Numbered from the stretch's first letter, positions 43,831-58,800 are shown. The stretch is 64,000 nt of DNA from Watersipora subatra (GCF_963576615.1 NC_088716.1:61040228-61104227); one strand, 5' to 3'. Notes: generated from the letters alone by a model not told the origin. Numbers and translations are program-made.

Positions 43831-46800
43831 TTATAAAAATCGATGAGAGAAGACAACTTTATGTGACTGAGGTGTGCTAACTACGCCCTCAACCGGTTCC
43901 TCTGTTACTCTCATGCCATCTGCCAGTCTGATATCGTACTTCTGAAGGAATGTTGTAAAGAAAAGGAAAAACTCCATCCTGGCCAAGCTCTCACCCAAGC
44001 AAGCTCGGCGCCCTGCAAACAACCACCTGACCAGTTTACGACGCACCTTACAGCAAGGTTAATTTTTATTCGATCAAAAAGTCATTGACAATGTCAGATT
44101 TAGTGCTGCCACAAAAACAAATATTCCAAAAAAGTAAAAAACACAGTTTGGATCGAGCGCTATTCGATTATCTTTCATAGCTGATCATTGGTAGATATGT
44201 CACAGTTAAAACATATTTGAACAATGGCCTTGCAAAAGAAACTTCTATTTTGGTAACACAAACCAATTCCAAATGGTATCGTTCTCTGCTTCTTTAAAGC
44301 GACGTCTCCTGTCAAGTATCTCTCCGGTTTAAAGTTCTCTGGCTCCTCAAAGACGGTTTCATCATGTAAAACTGAAGCCATGTTTAGCATAAGATCAGCG
44401 CCGGCTGGAATATTCTGAAGAGGACAATATATGTCTGAGAATGATTCGGATGAAAGACTACACGAATGGAGAAACTTTACATATGGGTGAGTAGATGAAA
44501 ATCACCCCTATGCTAGAGTCTCATGTCAGTATTTTGGAGGAACTTGAGATTGCTGAAAACAAAACCAAGAAAAAAAGAAAATGTTACTCAAGATATGTGT
44601 AAACTGTTAGCTGATGTCAAATGCACTGTCTGTGCTATCATAGATGTATGCAACACTAGAGTGGTGCATGCGAGCTGAGCTTATTATTAAGTTGGCTAGC
44701 TTCTAATAAGGTTAGTGAAAGCCCTACTAGCAGGAGATTAACAAGGTCTGTCAAGGTTAACAAGAGGTGCAATGGAACACATTTATCCAGACAAAGAGAG
44801 GATAGGACTCGCTGCAGAAGACCCACGGTACCCACCACTCCACTTATTGTGATGCTTTTCTCGAGGGTGTGAGGTAAAGCTGTGCTGACCATATTTGATT
44901 TCCTGAGTGTCTCCAGGAGAACAGCATCTGTGTATGACATGCTCACTCTGTCCTTGCATGTGGGGGGTCTGTCACGACCTTAATAAAATGATGCAGAAGG
45001 GACTATTGAACCGTGTCCACAAGTAGATGCACTTGGACTAAACTCAGAATTAACATACGAACTGCTAAGTGAAAGGGTAGAGTTTACCTATGACACTGTC
45101 AATCTCCTCTTGCACTCTCATCCTCTTCTCAGGATACAGGCACATGAACAAAATGGCCCAGCAAAGAGCAGTTGAAGTAGTTTCAGTTCCAGCAACATAC
45201 AGTTGCATGTTATAGACCCACGCATTGTCCTCTGTAATAACAAAACTCAAGCTGTGAAGCTGGAACCTTAAAAATCCATGAATATTGCCAATTGACTTAG
45301 TATGCGCACAAACACAGGTTGCACGCATAACCCAGTCAAAGTGTTGATGAAATTGGTTAGAGAGCTATAGAGAGTCAAATTTGACAGGCACAAAGTAAAC
45401 TGGTTGACTTACACACCACAGCAAAGACCGGTTGAATACAGCTGCAAAATGATCGAAAGGCGCAGGGTTCGCATAAACAATCACAGCAAGTTCATGCTCA
45501 GGCGCTGACAGCCTGAGAGTCGATACTAGTTCAGGCCCTCAACTTGTGTATACCTTACTTACAGTTTCTGAATGAAACCAAACTGGTGAAACATGCTCGT
45601 AGAAATTAATGCTGTAGGAGAAAATCAAAAGAAAAGTCCTTTAATTGTTTCTAAAATTGTTGATGAATAATATTAAGCATCTAAATTGTTTTCTCTTTTC
45701 ATGTTCGTATATGCACAAAGTTGCCAACGCTGTCAGCCCATGGTAATATATGGTACTTGAAACTGATTTAGTTGGTGGAAAACAGGCTTGGGGCCACTAG
45801 CAGTGCAGTGCGCACTGCACTAGTGCAGTGCAATTTAAAAATAGAAATGTCTAGTGCAATGCTAGTGCAAATTTGACATGAGTCCCTGGGAACACTAGTG
45901 CAAGTGCAGTGCTTAGTGTGACATGGTATGTACTAGTGCAGTGCCTAGTGCGGATTAGAAAATTCCCATAAACGCACTAGTGCAAGTGCAGTGCACAGTG
46001 CAACATAAAATGCTCTAGTGCAATGCCTAGTGCGGATTGGAAACTTTTTCATAAATGCACTAGTGCAAGTGCAGTGCCTAGTGCGACATAGTATGCACTA
46101 GTGCTTACTATTGCACAATATTGCCTATCAATTTTGCCATCAATATGACTTACTGTTTACATGATACTGGTTTATCCAAGGGTAGACTTTCTTGTTGTAC
46201 ATAGTGCATTTATGTAATAAGAAGTGAATTCTTCCATTCCATGCTTGCTTAGTATATTTAGTTATTGTAATTGTAATACATTGCACTATTTGATATCTGT
46301 TGTCATCTGCACTATTTAATATTGAGCATTATTGTAGGTCTATGGTTTGTTTGAAATTTTAGGTGAGGCTAGTTTATTTGACAAATACATGGCTGACATC
46401 CTTTGCACGGCTATAATTGTACTATTGCAGTGGATAGCAGTAGATATCTGTTGATTAGCAAGCAATTCTTGCAGCTGCTATAGCAAAAAAGCTCATTGGT
46501 CTAGTGCCTAATGAAGTTTAATAGTGAAGTGCCTAGTGCATTTATGATTTTACACTGCACTAGTGCTAGTGCAATGTCTAGTGCACAAGAATTTTTGCTA
46601 TTGCAATGCCTAGTGAATTTTTGACTTCACTTTTCGATGCACTAGTGCTAGTGCAGTGCCTAGTGCACAAGAATTTCTGCTAGTGCAGTGCCTAGTGAAT
46701 TTTTGACTTCACTTTTCGATGCACTAGTGCTAGTGCAGTGCCTAGTGCACAAGAATTTCTGCTAGTGCAGTGCCTAGTGAATTTTTGACTTCACTTTTCG

Positions 46801-49800
46801 ATGCACTAGTGCTAGTGCAGTGCCTAGTGCACAAGAATTTCTGCTAGTGCAGTGCCTAGTGCATTTTATATTATTACTATGCCATGCACTAGTGCTAGTG
46901 CAGTGCCTAGTGCACCTTACTGTCGTCTAGCCAGCAAATAGTGCAGTGCGCTCAATACTCACTAGTGGCCCCAAGCCTGGTGGAAAACAATTTATTAATT
47001 ATGAAACTACCACCCGAAGATGGCAAGGTCAAAAAGATACACGGATACGCTGCAATCAACTATTGACTGATGATCAGTGAAATACGCTAGCACAAAAAGT
47101 GCATGTCGGTTAGCACTCAAATGCTAAACTTTATCATGCAACCTGAGTTTGTTCATACTGAGTATACTATCATACAACATAACTCACCTCTGGTCTGTTT
47201 ATACTGAGTATACTATCATACAACATAACTCATCTCTGGTCTGTTTATACGGAGTAGACTATCATACATCATACCTCACCTCTGGTCTGTTTATATGGAG
47301 TAGACTATCATACAACATAACTCACCTCTGGTCTGTTTATACTGAGTATACTATCAAACAACATAACTCATCTCTGGTCTGTTTATACGGAGTACACTAT
47401 CATACAAAATAACTCACCTCTGGTCTGTTTATACGGAGTATACTATCATACAACATAACTCACCTCTGGTCTGTTTATACGGAGTACACTATTATACAAC
47501 ATAACTCACCTCTAGTCTGTTCATACGGAGTATACTATCACACATCATCCCTCACCTCTGGTCTGTTTATACGGAGTATACTATCATACAACATAACTCA
47601 CCTTTGGTCTGTTTATATGGAGTAGACTATTATACAACATAACTCACCTCTGGTCTGTTTATACGGAATATACTATCATACAAAATAACTCACCTCTGGT
47701 CTGTTTATACGGAGTAGACTATCATACATCATACCTCACCTCTGGTCTGTTTATATGGAGTAGACTATCATACAACATAACTCATCTCTAGTCTGTTTAT
47801 ACAAAGTATACTATCAAACAACACAACTCAACTCTAGTGAGTTATGTTGTCAACTTATACTGAGTATGCTATCATCCAATGTAACCTATTTCTGGACTGT
47901 TTATGAGTCTAGATATGTCAAACTGCTCTGAGTGTGAAGTACAGTATATAGCTCTCACCTCGATAGCTTGCCTCTGATTCTCCAACTTGCTGCGCATGAA
48001 TAAGAAATCTGTCAGTCAAATTCCTCGGGTTGTTTTCATCGAGGTCTGCTTTGTGCTCATTGATGTAAGATTGAATTGTGGGTCTTATGACATTGTCACC
48101 AATATACCTGTCTCTATCTATTATGGATTTTGCCAACCAGGTTATACCCGGAATATTCAGGCATGAAACCAACGCGATTTTTATGGACAGTGCCAGACCT
48201 TCATTTATAGAAGAAATCATTGTGTTAAACTTCTCATCATCAAAGTCAAACCGCTTGGCGTACAACATTTGTGAGATTACGTTACACGTTGCTTGTGCAA
48301 GGCTATGTTTTAATTCAACTGGACGATTTAAATTTGGCTCTACAAATTTAGCTAAATACTTTTCTAATTCATCATGAATACTTGGCTCCATCCATGCCTT
48401 TCCCATGCCTTCCTCTCTCAAGGTACTGAGACTAAAAGAGCGTAGAGTTTTCCAATGAGGATATGGCGCCCATAGTAAACCTGTAAAACAGATTCATATG
48501 ATAGAAAATAAATTGAAAACTTTTGCTACAGCAACCCTGACAAAACTGCTCATACCACAATGCGAGAAAAGCCGGGAAGACAAGCAACAGCTCTCTTACC
48601 TGACCCAAAGCTGCTTGCAATGTTCCTCTTATCCTTGATGGTTTATCGGTGGTGACATATTTGACAACAACAACACCCACATGAGTTAACCACGTTAAGT
48701 TCTCACTATGTGCTATAACATGCAATTTTCCATTGATATAACCTTTGCAACCTCATGTAAACGTATTGCACCTCCGTGTACACATATTGCCCTCTCACAT
48801 ACACGTATTGCAACCTCATGTACACATATTGCACTCTTTTGTACACATACTGCATTCTCATGTAAACATTACACCTTGGTGTACACATATTGCACCCTCA
48901 TGTACATGTATTGCAACCTGATGTACCCATATTGCAACTTCGTGTACACATACTGCACTCTCATGTAAACATATTGCAACCTTATGTAAACATATTGCAC
49001 CCTTATGTAAACATATTGCACCTCCGTGTACAAATATTGCACTCTCATATACACACATTGCAACTTCATGTACACATATTGCGCCTTCTTGTACACATAT
49101 TGCACTTTCTTGTACACAGACTGCACTCTCATGTAAACATATTCCACCTATGCGTACACATATTGCACCATCATGTACATGTATTGCAACCTTATGTACA
49201 CATATTTCACTTTCGTGTACATATATTGTACTCTCATGTACACATATTGCACCCTCATGTACACATAGTCCACTTTCATGCACACATATTGCACCTTCAT
49301 GTACACATATTGCACCCTATATATATTGCACACTGCACATATACGAATGATCGTTTATTAAAATAATATGGTCAGAACTACTCATTATCTCTTCAGGGCA
49401 ATAGCCTTTTTGAAAATCAGTAAAAAGTGAATACAACTCCATAACATAATACACAGGTTTTTACTGCAGCTGAACCAGCGTGTGCCATGAAGTGCTTTGA
49501 AACGATTGAGAATCATTTGCCCAGTTCACCGTTTAGTGTAAATAAACGAGGTGTATTCACGCAGCTAACTAGTGATATATAGAGAGCAGATTTAGCTTAC
49601 CCGGTGTCTGCTCCACTAAATCTTTACCAGTCTGAGATAGAAAGCTTCTTGGACTTCTCACGCTTGTTATTCCTCCGCGTTTGACCAGAAGTTCATAAAA
49701 ATTGTCATAACCACTTATTACCACTCGATTGTTTGAGCCGAATGCAAATGTGAAGACCTACGATTGATCAAAATACTAACCATAAAATGATGTTATTTAT

Positions 49801-52800
49801 TTAAAACTATTACAATTGTTTTTAAGTATACACTTTGGCGCCTTTTTGTAAAATTTGACTGTACAGCTACACAATTTGCTAATCAAAATAAAAAGTTTCA
49901 ATGACAATGCGTGAACAGTCCTCAGGTTGTCAAGAAGCGAACAGTGAATGCTCTTAGAGGATATACTTTTATTCATAAACATGTTCTCATAACCGAAGCC
50001 ATTAGAGGCGGCGATGTCCTCTGTATATCTTGAGATCCAAGGTGCATTTTCAATTACGCTGTCCCCAATGTAGTCCTTATACAAGATGTAAGAGAATCAA
50101 CATAGACTGTCCTTGGTAGGCCTATATAGGTATAATATGCACTCATTGAATTCAGCCGAGTCAAATCACCGCAAATTCTGACCACATTTTTTCTGAGCTT
50201 AACAAAATGCATCAAAAAGATTTAACAGTTGAATGCTTGTGACTTGATGATTAGTCACATAGTGCATCGAGCAGTTAAGAGAAACCTTCAAGTTTCACAT
50301 CTTCAAAGTGCGCCCAAAATACTGTATCCTAGTTTTCAAGTATTAATAGTATATAGATTTGTCTTAATAAAATAAATCATTAGTTTTGCATTGAAAGAAT
50401 AAACCTAATTTTTGATAAGATTACCCGAGTTTTCATAAGATTTTTTGTGAGTCAGCAAATAAAGCTAACACTGCTTTTAAAAACGGACTATTATGATAAA
50501 AAACAGTGAAAATGCCACGAATCGAGATGACAGCAGGTTTTGCGGTGGTTTAAACTGAACTGATCGTATTCTGGTAGATATGACTGTTTATTTTACTGAT
50601 AGCCAGAATAGACCGTGAAGTCTACAAGAGTACATGTCACAATAAAACTACAGTGTAAAGTATAATAACATAAAACAAACATTATATAATTAACATGAAA
50701 GTCACATTAAAACAAAAGCATTCAATTTAGTCAAATAAAATACATATAGGTATATAATAAAACTGACCTTTTGCCTCCGTAGGCCTGCTAGTCTCTCACT
50801 TATAATTTTGTCACTTATTGATAATAAAACTTTTTGTGCTGGGTTACTTGCTGCCCACAGCACTAAAACTGCTACTGCGTGGCTAATCTGAAACTGGCGT
50901 ATATATATGTAAAAGCAAATATGAGTCAGCACGTACAATGTCACCATTAGGGAAACCAGTGGAAGGTGTTCAGAAAAACCATTTCCAGTGCGGCAGCATG
51001 AGTATGTTTTAATAAGCAGTGTAATTATGGCATAACTGATATTTTAATGTGTTTCGGCAAGGTTAATGGGTTTCATGCGTGGCCCGGTGGTGGCAGCGAA
51101 CTATAGACATTACAATGAACTGTAATTTGTGAGTGCATAGGAAATGGTACTACTAGCTGACTTTACACTTCACACTCCCACCTAAATTTGCATTAAATTT
51201 AAGATGAAGGGTGTTCAAGTTTTGTTTTGTATTATGTAAATATAATTGCCCAGTAATATGAATTCACTATTTAAGTTGCATATGATCATACGATAAAATG
51301 GACTATAAGCAATTGAATAAGTGTACTAGATAACATTCTTAAGGTGACACAAGCAGGATCAGTTTCTGTACTGGTCTATCTATAACCTTTCTATTGTCGA
51401 TAGGTTTTCCCTTAGCGTCCAGATCTGGTGTTGCAAGCATTACTGTTGCTTTTCTCACTCGTGAGTCAGCTCCGAAATGTAAGGCAACTATCTTTCCAGT
51501 TGACCAAAAGTTCCTGGGCTGGTGTTCGTCTATGATCAAAACAACATCTCCCACCTTGAGGTTTGGCTGCGGATGCTGCCATTTACTTCTCGTTTCTATT
51601 TTGCTTAAATATTGACAGTTCCACATTTCCCAGAATTCCTGTGCTAGCTGTTGGGTTTTCCTATACATGTGCCTTCCATACAGCTCATCCGATGTGAATT
51701 CTCCTGGGGGTGGTAAAATATTCTGAGATTTGCCCGTCAGTAAATGGTTGATCGTTATAACTGGTTCGGTGTCCGTTGCACTTATGGTTGAGAGAGGCCT
51801 GTTGTTTATGGCTGCTGTAATTTCCATGAAGGCTGTATGCAAACTTTCTGTGGTTAGTCGTCCGGAATACTTTGGAGTCATGCTGTTGAGGATACTTCGG
51901 ATTGTGCGTATTTGTCTTTCCCACAAGCCCCCCTGATGACTTGCTGAAGGCGTATTCATTTTGAACTGTATTTTGTTGTCTAATAAAAATTGTTTGGCTC
52001 TGGAGTCTTTCATTTCTAATAGATCCCTTTCTAGCTGATTTCTCCCACCAACGAAATTTGTGCCATTATCGCAGAATATTGTTCGTACTTGTCCTCTTAT
52101 GGCTTGAAACCTTCTCAAAGCTTGCAAGAAATTATCAGTTGTCAAGTTGTCAATCAGTTCAATATGGATACCTCTGGTATAAGTACATGTGAACACTATG
52201 CCCCATCTTTTAATCTCTGACCTACGCTCTTTGACAAGAAAGTGACCAAATACGTCGAGCCCAACGTGAGTAAATGGCGGAGAAGGGGTGGTGCGTTCTT
52301 CAGGTAGCAATCCCATGATCTGCTCTGTCGGTCTGCTTCGCTGTAGACGGCACTTGACGCAGTTAAAAACAATTGATCTCGCTAGGGCTGTAGCTCCTGT
52401 GACCCAGTAGCCAGCTTGTCTGACTGCTGACACAGTCACATTAGTGCCTGAATGATGAGTGGACTGGTGAAAGTGGCTGATGAGCAGTTTGGCTAAGTCT
52501 GTTTTGGGAATGATTAGCGGCCGCTTTTCTTGAAAGGTTAAGATAGACGTCGACCTACTATTGACTCGTAGCAATCCGGACTCATCAAGAAATGGTGTCA
52601 AACTGCGGATTTTGCTGTCCTTGTTGATTTGTTTCCCAGCTGCTAACTTCTTGATTTCTTGCAAATAAGTTGTTCGTTGTAGTAGTCGAATTATAGCTGT
52701 CTCAGCGTCTTGCATTTGCTCTACGGAAAGTTTCAACACTTTCTTCAAGCTCTTGTTTCTTAAAATGGATTGAACGTTTGCTATGGCTCTAACAAAACGT

Positions 52801-55800
52801 CTCCACGAGCTGAATTTCTTTGAGATTGTCTCAATGAAGGATTCTGAAGTACTTTTGACCATTAACGCTGTTTTAAGGTTCTTTACCTCTGGGTCGTTTT
52901 TTAAAGTTTCTTGATAGTCTTTGTCACTCTTTACTTGTTCATCGATAGTAAGTTGCTGGAGAAAGGCTGGTCCTTTGTACCAATTGCTTGCTGCTAGTTG
53001 TTCGGCTGAAGCACCCCGCGATACAATGTCGGCTGGATTTTCAACTCCTGAGATATGGTACCACTGGTTGGGGTTGCTGCTCTCTCGGATCTCATTAACT
53101 CTGTTTGCTGTGTACATGCGGAATTGAGTATCACTGTTCTTAATATATCCCAAGGTGGTTGTAGAGTCTGACCAAAAGTATTCTTGGTCCATATGTGTCT
53201 GCAGCTCTGTTCTAATAAAGTTGGCAAGTCTCACCGCTTCCACTGCTGCTTGTAACTCTAAGCGAGGAATCGTTAGCCCTTTGACAGGTACTACTCTAGA
53301 TTTGGCAGAGATCAGTGCAACGTGCACTCTTTGTTCTTTGTTGATAATCCTCAAATAGGCACAGGCACCAAACCCTTGCAGACTTGCATCACCAAAATAA
53401 TGCAGCTCACTTCTGAGAGCCTCCCCAAAACCAGCTGGTTTTAGACACCTTGGTATTTTAATGTTTTGGAGTTGGTCAAAACCATCATTCCATTTTCTCC
53501 ATTTTTCTTGTAAATCAGGGGATACGGTTTGGTCCCAACTTTTGTCCTCTTTGCAAGACTGCTGCATCAAGATTTTTCCTTGAAGGGTAAAAGGTGCGAT
53601 AAGACCAATAGGATCGTACAATTGGGATACAGAAGAAAGAATGCCCCTTTTAGTAGGTGGCTTCTCAGTCTTATTGTTAGTAAAGGTGAAGGTGTCACTG
53701 TCTGTGCACCATTCCAGGCCAAGTGTTCTTTCTGAAGGTAGTTTGTCTTTGTAGATGTCGAGTCCTTGCAAGTTCTTGCTTACTTCAGTGTTTGGGATGG
53801 TTTCAAGCACATTTCTGTTGTTGCTGAGAAACTTGTGCAAACGAAGGTTGATTTTTTTGCATATGCTCACTGCATTCTCGATCAAGTCTGTGGCTTCCTG
53901 TTCGGTTTTGACGCTAGTTATGCCATCATCTACATAAAAGTCATTTATGATGAACTTTGCTGCTTCGGGATATTTGTCTGAAGAGTCGGCTGCTACCTTG
54001 TTTAGAGCAAAGGTAGCTACTCCTGGAGAGCTTGTAGCTCCGAATAGATGTACAGTCATCCGATACTCTTTGACAGTCTGCAAATCAGCCTCTACCCACA
54101 AAAACCGTAAATAGTTTCTATCTTTTTCATCGACTTTGAAATTGTGAAACATCTTCTGTATGTCGCATGATATGGCTATAGGTTCGCGACGAAATCTTAA
54201 TAAAATTCCACGCAAGCTGTTCATTTGGTCAGGCCCAGATAGCAGTTCTTCATTGAGACTTCTGTTTCCATACCTTGCACTGGCATCAAATACAACTCGA
54301 AGACTTTGCTTTTTAGGATGAAATACAGCGAAATGTGGTAAATACCATGTCTGCCCTTCAGGTGTGCTTCCGTCAGGCACAGGTTCTGCGTGTCCACTGT
54401 TTATCATATCCTGCATAAACTTGAAATACTCACTCTTTAGGATGGCATCACCCTGCAATCTTTTGATGAGCTGTTTAAGTCTTTTCAAGGCTTGAGACTT
54501 GTTGTTTGGCATGTATGGAGTAGTAGTAAAAGGTAATGGTAACGAAAGAGAACCATCATCTGTTGTTTTAGTTCCACTTTCTAGTATTTTCAGAAAGGTC
54601 ATGTCATTTTGCGACATCTTTCTTTGGTCGTTTATGTCATGAAACTCATCGTTTTGTGTAGCGAAACAGCTCGATGGTAGTGCATCAGCACTTGGATTTC
54701 CTCCACATAGTGTCCAACCTAAAACTGTTCTCATAGCAAACGGCTCTGACGCATCTGCAATTATCGACTCATGTGGTGCTAATAGGTGAGAATTGTCTCG
54801 TCCAATCAGCATGTCTACAGCAAGGTCCAGCTTTGGTGAGATGAGGTGGGCGATATGACTCAAATGAGGTATGGATTTGGCTACCTTTTCGGTTGGTATT
54901 TGGTTCTCATTGTGAGGTATAGTTTTTTGTTCTAGCGCAACAATTGAAAAACTAGAGCTATCTGCTGCTGGTCCAGTTCCTTTAATGGAGAACTTATACT
55001 TCTTTCTGTACCTAGTTTCTTCTCCTGCCAAAGTACATATTGTAACCTTTTCTGGTTCACCATAAGATTTCAGCTTTATCTGATCTACAGCATTTTCTGT
55101 GATATATGTTGTGTCAGATCCATTGTCTAGTAACGCATAGACTGTCATTTCGCGTCCATTTCCTGATAAGATTGTTACTGGAAGAAGCATACTTAGTAGT
55201 CCGATTTGGTTGGGTTGTTTAGCCATAGCCACAATATGTTGCTTAGATGGTTGAGTTGAGTCTTTAGGGCTTGCTTGCGAGCTCTGAGCTACGGGCATTT
55301 TTTCTGTTTTGTTGTACTGCTGAGGCTTTTCACTTTCCCAATCACTGCGTGATTTATGGAGACAATCTGGATGTCCACGTTTACAGACCTTGCACTTCCA
55401 CCGATTAGAGCATTCATTGTGTTTGTGATTACCCTTTCCACAATGGAAACAGAGGTGATTTTCCTTAAAGAACTGTAAGGCTTCTTCGTATGTGGCCTTG
55501 ACAAGCAAATTACACTGGGCTGTATGGTGATTGTATTGATCACACTTCTTGCAATACTTGGTCGATTGTTCTGTTGTCATGCTTTTCCTGTCTTTCGATG
55601 TTGAAGCTTGCAATGTTTGCAACTGCTTCGAATTTGCTCTTCTATTTAGCTCCGAAAACTTGTCACTGCGTGTACTTTCTTTGGTTCCCAAAATGTTAGC
55701 TGTTGAAGCTTCCTCATTAATGAACTCCTTGAATATGCTGAAGGGAGGGTAGTCATCATAGTCTTTTTCATACTTACGTATTTGGTACTTCCACTTGATC

Positions 55801-58800
55801 TTTAACCAGTCAGGCAGCTTCTCGAGCATTTCTTCGTTGCTTTCAGATTCATCAAGACTGTTCAAATGTGAGACTGTTTGTTTTGCGCTAAGTAGATGAC
55901 TGAGAAAGTCTGCAAACTGTTGCAATGCTTGACCATCCCTGTTTCCTATTTTAGGCCAATCTTTGAGTTTTTTCTTCAGATGACGAGCTATGTTCACTTT
56001 TTTCCCAAATCGTTCTTGTAAGAGTTTTCTTGCTTCAGTATACGAATTTAATGAGTCATCCAGCAAAAAGCCTTCAACACATCGGCGGGCATCGCCACTG
56101 ATAAACTTCTTGAGTATGCGCATCTTTCTAGCACTTGTTGTGATGCCTTCTGCGTCGAGAAATTCATCAAAATCGGATTCCCAATCTCTAAACTTCATCG
56201 GGTCTCCGTAGAAGATTGTGGGTTCAACAATAGTACGTTTTGTAATTTTCACTGCTTCTGTGATGGAGTTTGTTAGTCGTTCTAGAGCACCGTACTCCTG
56301 ACTCGTGCTTGTGAGCTTTGGTGTCGATTCCTGTGAGAGGCGATTGCTTGCGTGTTGTGTTGGCGACGACTTCACAACTGACCTAGAGAGAACTGGCTGC
56401 TCATTTAAACTTCGAGAAGGAGATTGCATATCAATGGTTGTTGGCATCTCCACTTCTGCTGATTGGTCAAGTTCAACACTGAGTGGTTGACTAGTAACTC
56501 TTCTCAGTGTTGGGTTCAACCGTTCTTGAAATGCTCTTCTTGCTTCTGCTTGCCTCTTCCTTTGCTCCTCCAGCATTGCTAGCCGTCTCTCCATCTCTTG
56601 CTCTATTAAAGCTTTCTCCTCCTCTTCCTTAGCTTCGATCTCATCCAAAAGCGCATTTAATGATGCAACATTTTCTTCTCGCTCGCTGCGATAAATTGCT
56701 CTCAGGTTTTCAACTTGTTCATCTGTTTTATTATTACACAGAGTATAAAATTCTTCACAAAGCAATTGTATTTCACTACCATCATCTTTCTCAAGGTGAG
56801 ACAAATATGTATACAATGCATCATAATCAGTTCTGTCTATGCTAGAAAAACTCTTTTCAAAAGAATCTAGCTTTGAGCTAATCACACTGATTATTTCTGT
56901 CTTTAGCTGGCTGGCTTTATTCTGTTTACTTTTTTCAGATGGCTTTCTATAGCTTCGCTGTTTTACAACATCTATACTGCTCAAATGTGTCGTACTTTGT
57001 TCACTAGCTGCCATGCTTACAGATTGTGCCTCTGCACTTTCTGTTTCAGTTACATTTTCAAAAGAATTTGTCGCATGATTTTCTTCATCAGCCATCATTA
57101 CTCAACAAGGTGGCACACCAAGTATTATGTGTAAAATCAAGGTTTCTAATAACTGTGATGAGTATTGCACTTGGTTAATTATTGCTGCTGCCAAATCTGC
57201 ACGCAATTACCCACAATGCCCGGCCAGCAAACCACAAAATATGTAAGGATTGCGATGAGTTTGTGCCAATATTAATAGCCTATTAATTCATCTCACGCGC
57301 AAGCGACAATAGAACGGCTGACTAAACTTCTTCCACCGTAACCACAAACGCTGGTGACACTCTAGCTGCTTTTAACAATTAACGAACACAAGTTTTCATG
57401 TAACTGCCTTTCAGATTAGCCAGCACGGTTTACAATACGATTCTAAATAAATCAAAACCAAATTGTCTAAACAAAGACTGATAGCAAGCTTGTTCCAAGT
57501 TACTAAAACTGGAGTTGATTGCAAGTTTGAAAGGAAAGCTTGCAAAAACACTGATTGAAAAATAAGAATAGAAGTAAATTGCTTATCTGTTCCTGTTGAG
57601 GAGAGTTGGGATGCTGTGGTTTTCTGCTGATGCAATAAGTAACTGCCTTTTGCTGAGTTGACTGCTTTAAGACGATAATGTCCTGTACTGATAAATGTTA
57701 CGTATGCTGATTCTCTTGATATACTGATCGACTGCTGTGGTTCTTTCGTTCCACGAATAACTGGTTGTTCAACAATTCTAACGATATGTCTCTTACGTTG
57801 AATAGCTGACTGTTTTCTGATGATCCAGAAGATTTGTTGCTTCTGTGCTGATTTACTGATTGTTTCTTATTCCACCATAGGATAAGACTTCACTGTAGCG
57901 AAAATGCCACGAATCGAGATGACAGCAGGTTTTGCGGTGGTTTAAACTGAACTGATCGTATTCTGGTAGATATGACTGTTTATTTTACTGATAGCCAGAA
58001 TAGACCGTGAAGTCTACAAGAGTACATGTCACAATAAAACTACAGTGTAAAGTATAATAACATAAAACAAACATTATATAATTAACATGAAAGTCACATT
58101 AAAACAAAAGCATTCAATTTAGTCAAATAAAATACATATAGGTATATAATAAAACTGACCTTTTGCCTCCGTAGGCCTGCTAGTCTCTCACTTATAATTT
58201 TGTCACTTATTGATAATAAAACTTTTTGTGCTGGGTTACTTGCTGCCCACAGCACTAAAACTGCTACTGCGTGGCTAATCTGAAACTGGCGTATATATAT
58301 GTAAAAGCAAATATGAGTCAGCACGTACAATGTCACCATTAGGGAAACCAGTGGAAGGTGTTCAGAAAAACCATTTCCAGTGCGGCAGCATGAGTATGTT
58401 TTAATAAGCAGTGTAATTATGGCATAACTGATATTTTAATGTGTTTCGGCAAGGTTAATGGGTTTCATGCGTGGCCCGGTGGTGGCAGCGAACTATAGAC
58501 ATTACAATGAACTGTAATTTGTGAGTGCATAGGAAATGGTACTACTAGCTGACTTTACACTTCACAGTAGGCCTATATAGGTATAATATGCACTCATTGA
58601 ATTCAGCCGAGTCAAATCACCGCAAATTCTGACCACATTTTTTCTGAGCTTAACAAAATGCATCAAAAAGATTTAACAGTTGAATGCTTGTGACTTGATG
58701 ATTAGTCACATAGTGCATCGAGCAGTTAAGAGAAACCTTCAAGTTTCACATCTTCAAAGTGCGCCCAAAATACTGTATCCTAGTTTTCAAGTATTAATAG

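Larger units (their letters stand above)
50507..58566 (-). mobile_element. BEL/Pao LTR retrotransposon, apparently intact
   Basis: Two LTRs of about 667 bp that are identical by eye, one uninterrupted 1,919-codon gag-pol frame, and a polypurine tract (minus-strand AGGTGGGAG) directly before the 3' LTR. No primer-binding site was assigned with confidence. Identical LTRs and an open frame indicate a very recent insertion. It lies in the same orientation as the P450 gene that contains it. Instead of a 4-6 bp target duplication, it is bounded by a 393-bp direct repeat. Confidence 0.93.

Noticed and set aside
47055..47085. CTGATGATCAGTGAAA as another hammerhead ribozyme
   Set aside because: The cores are present, but there is no room for a stem II and no pairing stem I was found.
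48858..49283. Long ORFs on both strands at about 48.7-49.4 kb as genes
   Set aside because: All are translations of the 21-bp tandem repeat. Five overlapping frames being open is the signature of the unit length.
49797..50084. Minus-strand ORF with [17 protein letters not shown]
   Set aside because: The composition is protein-like, but no family, splice signals or second exon could be found. It is left unassigned in the P450 gene 2 intron.
50702..50947. 81-codon ORF, identical to 58094-58339
   Set aside because: It is inside the BEL/Pao LTR and present twice only because LTRs are duplicated.
51174..51338. Envelope gene in the BEL/Pao element
   Set aside because: Only about 165 bp separate the gag-pol stop from the 3' LTR, and no further ORF exists.
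57840..57899. Primer-binding site of the BEL/Pao element (TGGTGGAATAAG, minus strand)
   Set aside because: It starts about 20 bp after the LTR end and could not be matched to a tRNA with confidence.
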